DNA of 45,410 bases, taken from CADCTB01 sp035494015. GTDB lineage: Bacteria > Actinomycetota > Acidimicrobiia > Acidimicrobiales > AC-14. The DNA lies in contig DATJHJ010000153.1 in the NCBI GenBank assembly GCA_035494015.1, positions 1-45,410 on the forward strand. The letters run 5' to 3'. The position numbers and the translations under genes are program-made. A model generated the notes under the pieces. The model saw only the letters and a program-made list of their open reading frames with translations, did not search any database and was not told the origin of the DNA. How positions within the stretch are numbered: the first letter of the stretch is position 1; the number at the start of each line of letters is the position of its first letter. Shown one piece after another: positions 1-8,667 of the stretch.

Positions 1-1382
1 TGGGCGGCGATGGCGCGGTCGTCGAAGGGGAGCGATTCGCTTCCGATGACTTGGGTGGTTTCGTGGCCTTTGCCGGCGATCAGGACGAGGTCGCCGGGGC
101 GGGCGGCCGACAGGGCCAGGGCGATGGCGGCCCGGCGGTCGGGCTCGACGACGAGGACGTCGGGGCGGGTGACGCCGGCGCGGACCTGGTCGATGATGGC
201 GGCGGGATCCTCGCTGCGGGGGTTGTCGGAGGTGAGCACGGCCAGGTCGGCCAGGCGGGTGGCCACCTCGCCCATGAGGGGCCGCTTGGCCCGATCACGG
301 TCGCCGCCGCAGCCGAACACCACGACCACCCGGCCTCCGGCGGCCAGGGCCCGAGCGCCCGACAGGGCCTGCTCGAGGCCGTCGGGGGTGTGGGCATAGT
401 CGACCAGCACGGTGAAGGGCTGGCCCCGGTCGACCGCTTCGTTGCGCCCGGGCACGGACACCAGCTCGGACAGGCCGGCGGCCACCACCGCCGGGCTCAC
501 CCCGAGCTCCCGAGCGGCGGCGGCGGCGGCCAGGGCGTTGGCCACGTTGGCGGGACCGGGGATGCGCAGCCGGACGGGCTCGCCCTCCCAGCGGAAGCTG
601 CTGCCCTGGCGGTCGAGGTGCAGGTCGACCGCCTCGGCCAGCGAGAAGGGCCGGGTGGGAAGGCGGGCCGCCGCCAGCAACCGCCGGCCCCACGGGTCAT
701 CGGCGTTGACGACCGCCACATCGGCCCGCTCGGGGTCGAACAGGGTGGCCTTGGCCGCGAAGTAGTCGTCCATCGTCCCGTGGTAGTCCAGGTGGTCCTG
801 GCTGAGGTTGGTGAACACCGCGACCCGGAAGCGCACGGCGTCGACCCGGTGCTGGACCAAGGCGTGGGACGAGACCTCCATGGCCACGGCGTCGAACCCG
901 GCGTCGGCCAGCTCGGCCAGGTGGCACTGCAGCTCGGGGCTGGGCGGGGTGGTGCGGGCGCCGGACAGGGTGCCGATCACCCCGGCTCGGCGGCCGTCGG
1001 CCTCCAGCACGGCGCGGAGCAGGTGGGTGGTGGTGGTCTTGCCGTTGGTCCCCGTCACCCCGACGACGGCGAGGCGATGCGACGGGTGGTCGAACAGGGC
1101 GGCGGCGGCCTGCGCCATGGCGGCGCGGACGTCGTCGACCACGATCTGGGGGACGTCATCGTCGACATCCACGAACCGCTGGCAGAGCAGGGCGACGGCG
1201 CCGGCCCGCACCGCTTGGGGCGCGAACTCGTGACCGTCGACCTGGTCCCCGGGCACGCAGCAGAACAGGGCGCCGGGCACGACCCCCTCGGTGTGGTAGG
1301 CCACGCTCACGATCTCGGTGGTGGCCGGGTCGCCCCGGACGGACCGGAACTTCACGGCCTCGAGCAGCCGACTGAGCAACAA
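1..1382 (-). CDS. murE: UDP-MurNAc-tripeptide synthetase MurE (partial)
   Basis: This gene encodes the cytoplasmic Mur ligase that adds the third stem-peptide residue to UDP-MurNAc-L-Ala-D-Glu using ATP. The translation shows the ATP-binding GTNGKTTTT loop near residue 110, the Mur-ligase segment VFTNLSQDHLDYHGT, and DNPRSEDP near the left edge. DNPR is the motif of meso-diaminopimelate-adding MurE, so meso-DAP is the expected substrate. The C-terminus, roughly 30 residues, lies outside the window. No ATG is available after the ftsI stop, and TTG at 1382 with AGGGA upstream is the best start (TTG at 1379 is the alternative). It is the last visible gene of the mraZ-rsmH-ftsL-ftsI-murE run, starting 9 bp after ftsI. 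Confidence 0.93.
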   Translation of the reverse strand, partial: MLLSRLLEAVKFRSVRGDPATTEIVSVAYHTEGVVPGALFCCVPGDQVDGHEFAPQAVRAGAVALLCQRFVDVDDDVPQIVVDDVRAAMAQAAAALFDHPSHRLAVVGVTGTNGKTTTTHLLRAVLEADGRRAGVIGTLSGARTTPPSPELQCHLAELADAGFDAVAMEVSSHALVQHRVDAVRFRVAVFTNLSQDHLDYHGTMDDYFAAKATLFDPERADVAVVNADDPWGRRLLAAARLPTRPFSLAEAVDLHLDRQGSSFRWEGEPVRLRIPGPANVANALAAAAAARELGVSPAVVAAGLSELVSVPGRNEAVDRGQPFTVLVDYAHTPDGLEQALSGARALAAGGRVVVVFGCGGDRDRAKRPLMGEVATRLADLAVLTSDNPRSEDPAAIIDQVRAGVTRPDVLVVEPDRRAAIALALSAARPGDLVLIAGKGHETTQVIGSESLPFDDRAIAA

Positions 1383-1390
1383 GACAGTCC

Positions 1391-3310
1391 CTATGGTCTC
1401 GTCGGTGAAGCAACGAGCGTAGTAGCCGGGATCCCGAAGTCGCGGATGCCGAAGCTGCCGATGGAGGCGAACACCGGGGCCGACACGATCCCGCCGAAGT
1501 ACGGGGTGGGCTCGTCGAGGACGACGATGGCCGACAGCTTGGGGGCTTCGGCCGGGACGAAGCCGACGAAGCTGGCCATGTAGTTGTCGCTGTAGCCGGC
1601 GGCGGTCTCCGACGGCTTGCGGGCCGTGCCGGTCTTGCCCGCCACCGTGTAACCCTCGATCTTGGCCGCCGTCCCCGTGCCGTCGCTCACCACCCCGGTC
1701 AGCATGCGGGTGACCTCGGCCGCCGTTCCGGGGGACACGACCCGGTGGGTGGCCGGGGGGGCGACCGGGTGGGTCTTGCCGGCGGCGTCGACCGTGGCCT
1801 TGACCAGGCTCGGGGCGACGTAGACCCCGCCGTTGGCGATGGTGTTGTAGGCGCTGAGCATCTGCAGGGCGGTGACGGCCACGCCCTGGCCGATCGGGAT
1901 GCTGCCGATGGACGTCCCCGACCAGTCGTCCAGGTCGGGCAGGAGCCCGCCCGACTCTCCCGGGAACCGGACTGCGGTGCGGTCGGCCAGGCCGAAGTCG
2001 CGCAGGTACTCGTCGATCTTCGCCTTGCCCAGGCGCTGGGCCAGCTGGATGGTGCCGATGTTGGACGACTGGGCCAGGATGTCGGCCGTCGTCCACCACA
2101 TGAGGTCGTGGGGCTCGGCGTCGTGGAAGACCACGTCGGCCACCTTGAGGTTGTCGGCCACGTTCATGCGGGTCGACGGTTGGACCAGGCCCTCCTCGAG
2201 GGCGGCGGCCACGGTGACCAGCTTGTTGGTCGACCCCGGTTCGAACACCCGGGTCACCGCCATGTTGTCGGCGGGAGGCGCGGGCGGGGCCCCGTTCTTG
2301 CCCGCCTCCAGGTTGGCCATGGCCAGGATCTCGCCGGTCGTCGGGTCGCTGACGACCGCCATGCCGCCCTTGGCGTTGGACGACACGATCGCCGCCCCGA
2401 GGGCCCGCTCGGTCTCGTACTGCATGGCACTGTCCAGGGTGAGGATGAGGTTGTCCCCCCGGGCCGACGGCTTGAGCTGGCGCAGCCCGGCGGCGATGTC
2501 GTTCCCGCCCGGGTCCTGCTCCACCAGCAGCTCGCCGGCCCGGCCGGTCAGGGACTTCTCGTACTCGAGCTCCAGGCCCGACAGGCCCTGGTCGTCGACC
2601 CCCACCTGGCCGATCACCGGCGCGGCCAGGGGGTCGGACGGCACGATCCGCTTCGGCTCCTCCATCAGGTGGATGCCGGGGATCTGCAGCTTGCGGACGG
2701 CGTCGGCCACTGGGTCGTCGACCTTGCGGGACAGGTAGGCGAAGGAGCTGTCGCCGGACAGCTTGTCCCGCAGTGACGCCTCGGTCATGCCCAGGACGGG
2801 GGCCAGGGCGCGCGCCGCGGCGTTGACGTCCGTGACAGCCGTCGGGTCGGCCCAGACCGTCTCGCGGCGGGCCGACACGGCCAGCTCGACCATGTTGCGG
2901 TCCAGGATGGCCCCCCGCTCGGCGGGCAGGACGACGGTGTGCAGGCGCTGGGACTCCCCGAACACCGCGTACCGGTGGGCCGAGAACCCCTGCACGGACG
3001 CCAGGCGCACGACGACGGCGACGAAGCCCAGGCTGAGGACGACCAGCAGGGCGATGAGGCGTCGGTGGGTCGACCGGGGGTGGGGCGGCTTGTGGTTGTG
3101 GGCTCGCCGCTTGGGCCCCCGGGGCGGCGGGGGCGGGGGGCCGGGGGGGGCCGGGGGCCGTAGCCGGGGCGGGCGGGCCGGGGGCGCGGGCAGGCTGCGC
3201 AGCCGGCGGGCCGCAGGCGCGACCGCGGGCGGGGGCGCGGCTGCGGGCCGTACCGGTCGCCGGGGTGGAGCGGGGCGGGGCCGGAAGGTGGTGGGGGGCG
3301 GGGCCGTCAC
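1391..3310 (-). CDS. ftsI: Septal peptidoglycan transpeptidase FtsI (PBP3)
   Basis: A class B penicillin-binding protein of 639 residues that cross-links septal peptidoglycan in the divisome. The active-site serine motif is S-T-N-K in FEPGSTNKLVTVAAALEEG; the second motif is SSN (AQSSNIGT) and the third is KTG (VAGKTGTARKP). A single transmembrane segment (LIALLVVLSLGFVAVVVRLA, near residues 84-103) follows an unusually long cytoplasmic N-terminus rich in Pro, Arg and Ala. The GTG start overlaps the ftsL stop as GTGA, so translation is probably coupled. The start is chosen from that overlap. The Pro-rich tail might partly be an over-called start, but no better start with a ribosome binding site is evident before the membrane segment. 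Confidence 0.95.
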   Translation of the reverse strand: MTAPPPTTFRPRPAPPRRPVRPAAAPPPAVAPAARRLRSLPAPPARPPRLRPPAPPGPPPPPPRGPKRRAHNHKPPHPRSTHRRLIALLVVLSLGFVAVVVRLASVQGFSAHRYAVFGESQRLHTVVLPAERGAILDRNMVELAVSARRETVWADPTAVTDVNAAARALAPVLGMTEASLRDKLSGDSSFAYLSRKVDDPVADAVRKLQIPGIHLMEEPKRIVPSDPLAAPVIGQVGVDDQGLSGLELEYEKSLTGRAGELLVEQDPGGNDIAAGLRQLKPSARGDNLILTLDSAMQYETERALGAAIVSSNAKGGMAVVSDPTTGEILAMANLEAGKNGAPPAPPADNMAVTRVFEPGSTNKLVTVAAALEEGLVQPSTRMNVADNLKVADVVFHDAEPHDLMWWTTADILAQSSNIGTIQLAQRLGKAKIDEYLRDFGLADRTAVRFPGESGGLLPDLDDWSGTSIGSIPIGQGVAVTALQMLSAYNTIANGGVYVAPSLVKATVDAAGKTHPVAPPATHRVVSPGTAAEVTRMLTGVVSDGTGTAAKIEGYTVAGKTGTARKPSETAAGYSDNYMASFVGFVPAEAPKLSAIVVLDEPTPYFGGIVSAPVFASIGSFGIRDFGIPATTLVASPTRP

Positions 3311-3747
3311 CGGGCCTGGGCCGGCGGCGGGTTGAGGTAGACGACGGTGCTGGGCGTGACCATGCCCAGGCGGGTGCGGGCCGCGCCCACGATCCGGGCC
3401 GGCGCCTCCAGCTCGGCCACCCCGAGGCGGAGGCGCTGCTGGTCCGCCGTCTGGCTGTCGACCTGGGACTGGAGCCGGTCGATCTGGCCCTGGCCCTGGG
3501 CCAGCACCACCCGCATGGCCACGATGGCGAACAGGCCGGCGCAGACCGCGGCCACCAGCAGGCCGGTCAGGGCGCGGGTCACCCGGCGCCGGCGAGCCTC
3601 GGCCGGGTCGACCAGGCGCAGGTGCCTCGGCGGCGGGATGGGGGCGGCGACCGGGCGGGCGCGGCGCTCGGGCTCGGGCCGGGGGTCGAAGCGGGGGTCG
3701 AAGCGGGGCGCCGCCGTTCGTGTCGCGGCCGTTCGTGTTGCCGTCAT
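3307..3747 (-). CDS. ftsL: Cell division protein FtsL-like
   Basis: A 146-residue bitopic membrane protein in the position of ftsL between rsmH and ftsI. A basic, proline-rich cytoplasmic N-terminus of about 55 residues is followed by a hydrophobic segment (ALTGLLVAAVCAGLFAIVAM). A short coiled-coil-like stretch (QGQIDRLQSQVDSQTADQQR) and a C-terminal VVYL segment come next, which is the usual FtsL layout. FtsL partners with FtsB and FtsQ and helps activate FtsW/FtsI; that role rests on position and topology because FtsL proteins share little sequence. The ATG overlaps the rsmH stop as ATGA, and its own stop overlaps the ftsI GTG. The N-terminus holds short tandem repeats (TAATRTAA; FDPRFDPR). 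Confidence 0.8.
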   Translation of the reverse strand: MTATRTAATRTAAPRFDPRFDPRPEPERRARPVAAPIPPPRHLRLVDPAEARRRRVTRALTGLLVAAVCAGLFAIVAMRVVLAQGQGQIDRLQSQVDSQTADQQRLRLGVAELEAPARIVGAARTRLGMVTPSTVVYLNPPPAQAR

Positions 3748-4673
3748 GTCGGGATCTCCAGCTTCTCGGCCGCCCGGAGGCGGGCGCTCTCCGAACGGGG
3801 GTTGGCCGCCAGCTCGGCCGGGCCGGGGCGGTGGGCGCCCCGCCACACGAGCCGGGCGCGGGGGACGGCCCCGCACACGCAGGGCAGGCCAGGTGGGCAG
3901 GTGCAGCCGCCGGTGACCGCTTCGGTGAAGCGGCTCTTGACGATCCGGTCCTCGCCCGAGTGATAGGCCAGGACGGCGCAGCGGCCCCCGGGCACGAGGA
4001 CGTCGATGGCCTGGTCGACGGTGGCGGCCAGGGTGGTCAGCTCCCCGTTGACCTCGATGCGGATGGCCTGGAAGCTGCGCTTGGCCGGGTGGCCGCCGTG
4101 GCGCCGAGCCGGGGCGGGGATGGCGTCGCGCACCACCTCCGCGAGTTGGCCGGTGGTGGTCAGGGGCCGGGCGGCGACGATGGCCCGGGCGATGCGCCCG
4201 GCGAAGCGCTCCTCGCCGTGGGTGGCCAGGACCCGGCGGAGGTCGGCCTCGTCGTAGGCGTTGACCACGTCCGCCGCGGTGCGCGCCTGGCGGCGGTCGG
4301 CCCGCATGTCGAGGGGGCCGTCGCCGCGGTAGCTGAAGCCGCGGTCGGGGTCGTCGAGCTGCATGGAACTGACGCCGAGGTCGAGCAGCACGGCCGAGAC
4401 CGGCGCGTCGACGACGTCGGCCAGCCGGTCGAAGTTGGCCCGGGCCAGGGTGACGCGATCGCCGAAGGGCGCCAGGCGCTCGGCGGCGATGGCCAGGGCG
4501 GCGTCGTCGCGGTCCAGGCCGAGCAACGTGTGGTCGGGCAGGGCGTCGAGCAGGGCGGCGGCGTGGCCCCCGGCGCCGACGGTGGCGTCGACCACGGCCC
4601 CCGGGGGCACGGGGCGCAGGACGTCGACGACCTCGGCCACCATGACGGGCAGGTGGGGCGGTTCAGCGGTCAT
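3744..4673 (-). CDS. rsmH: 16S rRNA (cytosine(1402)-N(4))-methyltransferase RsmH
   Basis: A 309-residue S-adenosylmethionine-dependent methyltransferase (MraW/RsmH) that N4-methylates C1402 in the 16S rRNA decoding centre. Visible family marks are HLPVMVAEVVDVLRP at the N-terminus, the SAM-binding VVDATVGAGGHAAALL, VSAVLLDLGVSSMQLDDPDRGFSY, HPAKRSFQAIRIEVNGEL, and the late CAVLAYHSGEDRIVK segment. The length matches the family. The ATG at 4673 places the conserved HxPV motif about seven residues in, as usual. It lies about 115 bp downstream of mraZ on the same strand and overlaps ftsL by ATGA. Confidence 0.96.
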   Translation of the reverse strand: MTAEPPHLPVMVAEVVDVLRPVPPGAVVDATVGAGGHAAALLDALPDHTLLGLDRDDAALAIAAERLAPFGDRVTLARANFDRLADVVDAPVSAVLLDLGVSSMQLDDPDRGFSYRGDGPLDMRADRRQARTAADVVNAYDEADLRRVLATHGEERFAGRIARAIVAARPLTTTGQLAEVVRDAIPAPARRHGGHPAKRSFQAIRIEVNGELTTLAATVDQAIDVLVPGGRCAVLAYHSGEDRIVKSRFTEAVTGGCTCPPGLPCVCGAVPRARLVWRGAHRPGPAELAANPRSESARLRAAEKLEIPT

Positions 4674-4789
4674 GGCTGAACCTCCGCCCATCCGCCACCC
4701 TCCGATCGACGGACCGCCGGGAGACGTTCCCGACACCTTGGCGAAGAGGGGGGTCTTCACCGATCGGAGGGTGGCGCATGGGCGGAGGA

Positions 4790-5206
4790 TCACTCCCCCT
4801 GGAACTGCAGCCGGGCCATGCCCTCGGCGCCCCGGGCCTTCTTGGCCTGCCACGGCCCGGACGCCCTGATCTCCACGTGGTCGAAGAAGCCGGTCACGAC
4901 CACCGGCCCCTGCAGGCCGGCGAACTCCCGCAGCGCCGAAGGGATGGCGATGCGACCCTGCTTGTCGGGGACCACCTCCTGGGCCCCGGCGAAGAAGTAC
5001 GCGGCCCGGTCGTGGGCCGCCCCGTCCCGCTTGGCCTGGTCCCTGAGCTCCCTGGCCCGGGCCGCGAACTCCTCGGGTGGCCACAGCGCCAGGCACTGGT
5101 CCACCTCGCTGGTCAGGTACGCCGTCTCCAGCTGCTCGCGAAACTTGGCCGGAAGGGTCAAACGTCCTTTCTCGTCCAGCGTGGGGGTGTATTCTCCTAA
5201 GAACAT
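4790..5206 (-). CDS. mraZ: Transcriptional regulator / division protein MraZ
   Basis: A 138-residue AbrB-like double-domain protein, the first gene of the dcw cluster. It starts MFLGEYTPTLDEKGRLTLP; the first SpoVT/AbrB-type domain carries DEKGRLTLPAKFR and the second DKQGRIAIPSALREFAGL. MraZ binds direct repeats in its own promoter and in many bacteria represses the dcw operon. The ATG at 5206 is chosen because MraZ proteins begin at this position; in-frame codons upstream give no homologous sequence. No good ribosome binding site is visible. Three matching boxes lie 74-98 bp upstream. Confidence 0.93.
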   Translation of the reverse strand: MFLGEYTPTLDEKGRLTLPAKFREQLETAYLTSEVDQCLALWPPEEFAARARELRDQAKRDGAAHDRAAYFFAGAQEVVPDKQGRIAIPSALREFAGLQGPVVVTGFFDHVEIRASGPWQAKKARGAEGMARLQFQGE

Positions 5207-5279
5207 CAGTTCGTAGGGGAAGGAGCACCGAGCAGGAACACGGGCCACTCGGAACCATTGTCGTCGGCATAGGTGCTCC

Positions 5280-5304
5280 CACCACTTCGCTCCACCGAGC
5301 CCCA
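5280..5304 (-). promoter_or_regulatory. MraZ-box cluster upstream of mraZ
   Basis: Read on the minus strand, this site is TGGGG-N5-TGGAG-N5-TGGTG, three TGGNN repeats at exactly 10-bp spacing. That is the layout known for MraZ operators (TGGGN or GTGGG repeats separated by 5 bp). The site lies between mraZ and the divergent murT, so it could affect both promoters. The match is by eye; the second and third boxes deviate at the fourth base. Confidence 0.75.
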
Positions 5305-5379
5305 CTTTAAACCCCGATTCCCCCCGGGGTCAACGTCACGCACCCGGTGACGCCTGTGGTGTTTCCTCCGTGGGCAAAG

Positions 5380-6738
5380 ATGGGGCTGGTGGAACTTCCC
5401 CTCCGTACCCGCGTGGCCGCCCTGGCCGGGCGGGCTATTGCCGACGCCTCACGTTGGGTCGGCGCGGGCGAGGGTTCGGTCATCGGGGGCCGGGTCGCCA
5501 TGGCCATCGACCAGCGCTCGCTGGAGCTCATGGCCGCCGGCCACCAGTCCGCCGTGGTCTCGGGGACCAACGGCAAGACCACCACCACCCGCCTGCTGGC
5601 CGCCGCCCTGGCCACCAAGGGGCCGGTCAACACCAATTCGGCCGGGGCCAACCTCATCCCGGGGCTGGTCAGCACCCTGTTCCGGGGCGGGGCGGGGGCC
5701 GCCGTGGCCCTGGAGGTCGACGAGGGCCACCTGGCCGAGGCGGTGGCTGCCGTACATCCGACGGCCGTCGTGCTGCTCAACCTCAGTCGGGACCAGCTCG
5801 ACCGGTTCGGCGAGGTCCGCCGCCACGCCTCGGACTGGCGCCTGGCCCTGGCCGCCTCGCCGGGCACCGTGGTGGTGGCCAACGTCGACGACCCCCTCGT
5901 CACCTGGGCCGCCGGGGCGTGCGCCCCCGAAGGGGACTCGAACGGGGGGCGGTGTGGGGTGACGTGGGTCGGCACCGGCCAGCGCTGGCGGGCCGACGCT
6001 TCGGCCTGCCCCAATTGCGGCAGCCGCATCCGCTGGACCGAGGCCCGCGCCGACCGCGGCGGCGTCCGCTGGGCCTGCACCTCCTGCCGCCTGGCCCGGC
6101 CCCGCCCCGATCTCTGGCTGGAGGGATCCGACCTGGTCCTGGCCGACGGCCGCCGCTTCGCCATACGCCTCCAACTGCCCGGCTGGTGCAACCTGGCCAA
6201 CGCGGCCATGGCCGTGGGTGGCGCCATGGCCCTCGGCGTCGAGCCCGGCCGCGCCGTGCGGGGCATGTACCGGGTCCGCGCCGTCGCCGGCCGCTATCAG
6301 GTCATCAACGTGGCCGGCGCTCGCGTCCGCCTGCTGCTGGCCAAGAACCCCGCCGGCTGGGCCGAAGCGCTCGACCTCATCCGCCCCCCGCCCGTCCCCA
6401 TCGTCATCGGGATCAACGCCGGCGTGGCCGACGGGCGCGACCCCTCCTGGCTCTGGGACGTGCCGTTCGAGCGCCTCCGGGGCCGCCTGGTGGTGGCCAC
6501 CGGCGAGCGCGGGCGCGACCTGGCCGTGCGACTCCGCTACGCCGAGGTCCGCCACAGCTTCGAGCCCGACTACCGCAAGGCGGTGGCCACCGCCGCCGGG
6601 GGGGTGGTCGTGCGCCAACCCGAGATCGACTTCGTCGCCAACTACACGTCGTTCCAGGACGCCCGCCGGGCCCTGACCTCCGGCCGTTCGTCATCCGTCG
6701 GCTCGGACGTCCCCCTCCCCTCCCCGGCCCGTGGCTGA
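5380..6738 (+). CDS. murT: Lipid II isoglutaminyl synthase, MurT subunit
   Basis: A Mur-ligase-like subunit of about 452 residues. With GatD it amidates the D-iso-glutamate of lipid II to D-iso-glutamine using glutamine and ATP. It shows the ATP loop GTNGKTTTT (about residue 62), SAGANLIPGL, EVDEGHL, NLSRDQLDRFGE, a four-cysteine zinc ribbon (C210, C213, C233, C236) inserted in the central domain, and the family's C-terminal LAKNPAGWAEAL and GINAGVADGRDPSWLWDV. ATG 5380 is chosen; an in-frame GTG at 5347 would add 11 residues. The gene overlaps gatD by 8 bp and diverges from mraZ. Confidence 0.93.
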   Translation: MGLVELPLRTRVAALAGRAIADASRWVGAGEGSVIGGRVAMAIDQRSLELMAAGHQSAVVSGTNGKTTTTRLLAAALATKGPVNTNSAGANLIPGLVSTLFRGGAGAAVALEVDEGHLAEAVAAVHPTAVVLLNLSRDQLDRFGEVRRHASDWRLALAASPGTVVVANVDDPLVTWAAGACAPEGDSNGGRCGVTWVGTGQRWRADASACPNCGSRIRWTEARADRGGVRWACTSCRLARPRPDLWLEGSDLVLADGRRFAIRLQLPGWCNLANAAMAVGGAMALGVEPGRAVRGMYRVRAVAGRYQVINVAGARVRLLLAKNPAGWAEALDLIRPPPVPIVIGINAGVADGRDPSWLWDVPFERLRGRLVVATGERGRDLAVRLRYAEVRHSFEPDYRKAVATAAGGVVVRQPEIDFVANYTSFQDARRALTSGRSSSVGSDVPLPSPARG

Positions 6739-7501
6739 GCCGGTCTCCATCGCCCTGCTCTATCCCGAGCTGCTGGGCACCTACGGCGACGGCGGCAACG
6801 CCATGGTCCTGGCCCAGCGGCTCCGCTGGCGCGGCATCCCGGCCGAGATCCTCGATGTCCACGCCGGGGAGCCCGTCCCCCGCTCGTGCCACGTGTACCT
6901 CATGGGCGGGGGCGAGGACGCCCCCCAGACCCTGGCCTCGCACGAGCTCCGGGCCAACCGGGCACTGCCAGACGCGGTCGAGGGCGGCGCCGCCGTGCTG
7001 GCCGTGTGCGCCGGCCTCCAGGTCCTGGGGAACCGCTTCGCGGGCGAGGACGGCATCGCCCACGAGGGCCTCGGACTGCTCGACTGCCAGACCCACCGCG
7101 ACGACGGCCCCCGCCGCGTGGGCGAGGTGGTGGTCATCCCGGATCCCGACCTCCGCCTCCCCGACCTCACCGGCTACGAGAACCACGGCGGAGTCACCAC
7201 GCTCGGTCCCGGCGCCCGCCCCCTGGGCAAGGTCGTGGTCGGGCACGGCAACGACGGCGGCGACGGCACCGAGGGCATCGTGACGGGACGGGTCGTGGGC
7301 ACGTACCTTCACGGTCCCGTGCTGGCCCGCAACCCCGCCCTCGCCGACCACCTCCTGTCGTCCGTGCTGGGCCCGCTCGACCCCATCGACGAGCCCGAAG
7401 TCCAGGCCCTGCGGGCCGAGCGGCTCTACGCCGCCCGCCACCCCCACATGCCCCACCGCAGCTCCGGCTCCCGCTGGCGGCGGATCCTCAGGGGCGGCTG
7501 A
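6731..7501 (+). CDS. gatD: Lipid II isoglutaminyl synthase, glutamine amidotransferase subunit GatD
   Basis: A class I glutamine amidotransferase-like protein (256 residues) that hydrolyses glutamine and feeds ammonia to MurT. The nucleophile is Cys93 in AVLAVCAGLQVLG, and the histidine lies in GTYLHGPVLARNPALAD near the C-terminus. SIALLYPELLGTYGDGGN at the N-terminus is typical of GatD/CobB-CobQ-type amidotransferases. The GTG start lies within the end of murT, implying translational coupling and equal stoichiometry of the heterodimer. Confidence 0.93.
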   Translation: MAEPVSIALLYPELLGTYGDGGNAMVLAQRLRWRGIPAEILDVHAGEPVPRSCHVYLMGGGEDAPQTLASHELRANRALPDAVEGGAAVLAVCAGLQVLGNRFAGEDGIAHEGLGLLDCQTHRDDGPRRVGEVVVIPDPDLRLPDLTGYENHGGVTTLGPGARPLGKVVVGHGNDGGDGTEGIVTGRVVGTYLHGPVLARNPALADHLLSSVLGPLDPIDEPEVQALRAERLYAARHPHMPHRSSGSRWRRILRGG

Positions 7502-7507
7502 GCGTCC

Positions 7508-8578
7508 TTGTCCCCCGCCTCCCGGCGACGGCCCCCGCCCGCCGCCCTGATCCTTTTCCTGGTCGCTGGCGTCCTGGCCGGCGCCTGCTCCTCCCCGAAA
7601 GCGGCGGGCCGCAGCGCCGCCGCCGCCCCCCCGGAGACCACGACCACCACCGAGGCGCCGTCGACGACGACCAGCACCGCCACCACGACCACGCTGCCGC
7701 CCACCTACCCCCTCACCGGGCGCCCGGTGACGGACACGGCCAAGGCCGCCCGTGGGGCGGTGGCGGTCAAGATCGACAACATCGTCGACGCCCGTCCCCA
7801 GGCCGGGATCACCACCGCCGACGTGGTCTACGAGGAGTTCACCGAGGGCATCACCCGCTTCATCGTGGTGTTCCAGTCGAACGATGCTCCCGTGGTGGGG
7901 CCGGTTCGATCGGTCCGCCCCGCCGACCCGACCATCATCACCCCACTCGGCGGGGTGCTCGGCTTCTCCGGCGGCAGCCCGGCGGCAGTGGCCATCGCCG
8001 CCGCCTCTCCCCTCACCCTGGTCCAGGAGAACGACACCGCGGTCATGTACCGCCGTCCCGGCCGCGTCGCCCCGCACAACCTGTACACCTCCACCGACGG
8101 GCTCTTCTCCCGGGTGCCGGCCGGCGTCGGCCCCCCCCGCCCGTTCGCCCCGTTCCTGGGCGAGGGCCAGTCCTTCGGCGGCCCGGGGGCCAAGCCCGTC
8201 TCCCACCTCAGCGTGGTGCCCGCCCCCTTCGTGACCGCCGACTACGACTGGGACGCGGCGAGCGGCACCTGGCTGCGCAGCACCGACGGCCGCCCCCACC
8301 TGCTCGAGGACGGCCGCATCGCCCCGACCAACGTGATCGTGCAGTTCACCCCGTACAGCATCTTCATCGAGGACGAGAAGGTGATGTACCCCGAGGTCCT
8401 GGGCACCGGCGACGCCTGGATCCTCTCCGGCGGCCAGATGGTCCAGGGCACCTGGTCCAAGCCCGACGCCAACTCGGTCACGACCTACACCGACAGCACC
8501 GGCGCGCCGATCCGCCTGGCGCCCGGCCAGACCTGGGTCCACCTCGTAGCCCCGGGCTCGACGGTGACCACCGGGTAG
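7508..8578 (+). CDS. DUF3048-family lipoprotein (YerB-like)
   Basis: A secreted lipoprotein of 356 residues. A basic N-terminus and hydrophobic stretch lead to the lipobox LAGAC with the lipidated cysteine at residue 27. A Thr/Ser/Pro-rich linker (about 40-70) is followed by the DUF3048 domain: GRPV near the start, VAVKIDN, ADVVYEEFTEGITRF, VGPVRSVRP, and the second half with FTPYS, GTWSKPDA and GQTWVHLV. The biochemical function of DUF3048 is unknown. It starts at TTG only 6 bp after gatD, so it is probably cotranscribed with murT-gatD, which suggests a wall-related role (inference). Confidence 0.85.
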   Translation: MSPASRRRPPPAALILFLVAGVLAGACSSPKAAGRSAAAAPPETTTTTEAPSTTTSTATTTTLPPTYPLTGRPVTDTAKAARGAVAVKIDNIVDARPQAGITTADVVYEEFTEGITRFIVVFQSNDAPVVGPVRSVRPADPTIITPLGGVLGFSGGSPAAVAIAAASPLTLVQENDTAVMYRRPGRVAPHNLYTSTDGLFSRVPAGVGPPRPFAPFLGEGQSFGGPGAKPVSHLSVVPAPFVTADYDWDAASGTWLRSTDGRPHLLEDGRIAPTNVIVQFTPYSIFIEDEKVMYPEVLGTGDAWILSGGQMVQGTWSKPDANSVTTYTDSTGAPIRLAPGQTWVHLVAPGSTVTTG

Positions 8579-8584
8579 CGCGCT

Positions 8585-8607
8585 CATGCCGCGCTCGGCG
8601 GGGCATG
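8585..8607. terminator. Weak hairpin between convergent genes
   Basis: A 6-bp inverted repeat (CATGCC ... GGCATG) with an 11-nt loop sits between the convergent DUF3048 lipoprotein gene and the DinB-like gene. It could act as a bidirectional terminator. No T-run follows on either strand, so the call is tentative. Confidence 0.3.
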
Positions 8608-8667
8608 GGCGGCGTGGCGAGACGCAGGCTCGGGCTCGCACCTGGGTAGCCCCGCGAGCGCCACCGG

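Noticed and set aside
51..1583. Long plus-strand frame over murE
   Set aside because: The minus strand encodes a complete set of MurE motifs, and the plus translation is low complexity.
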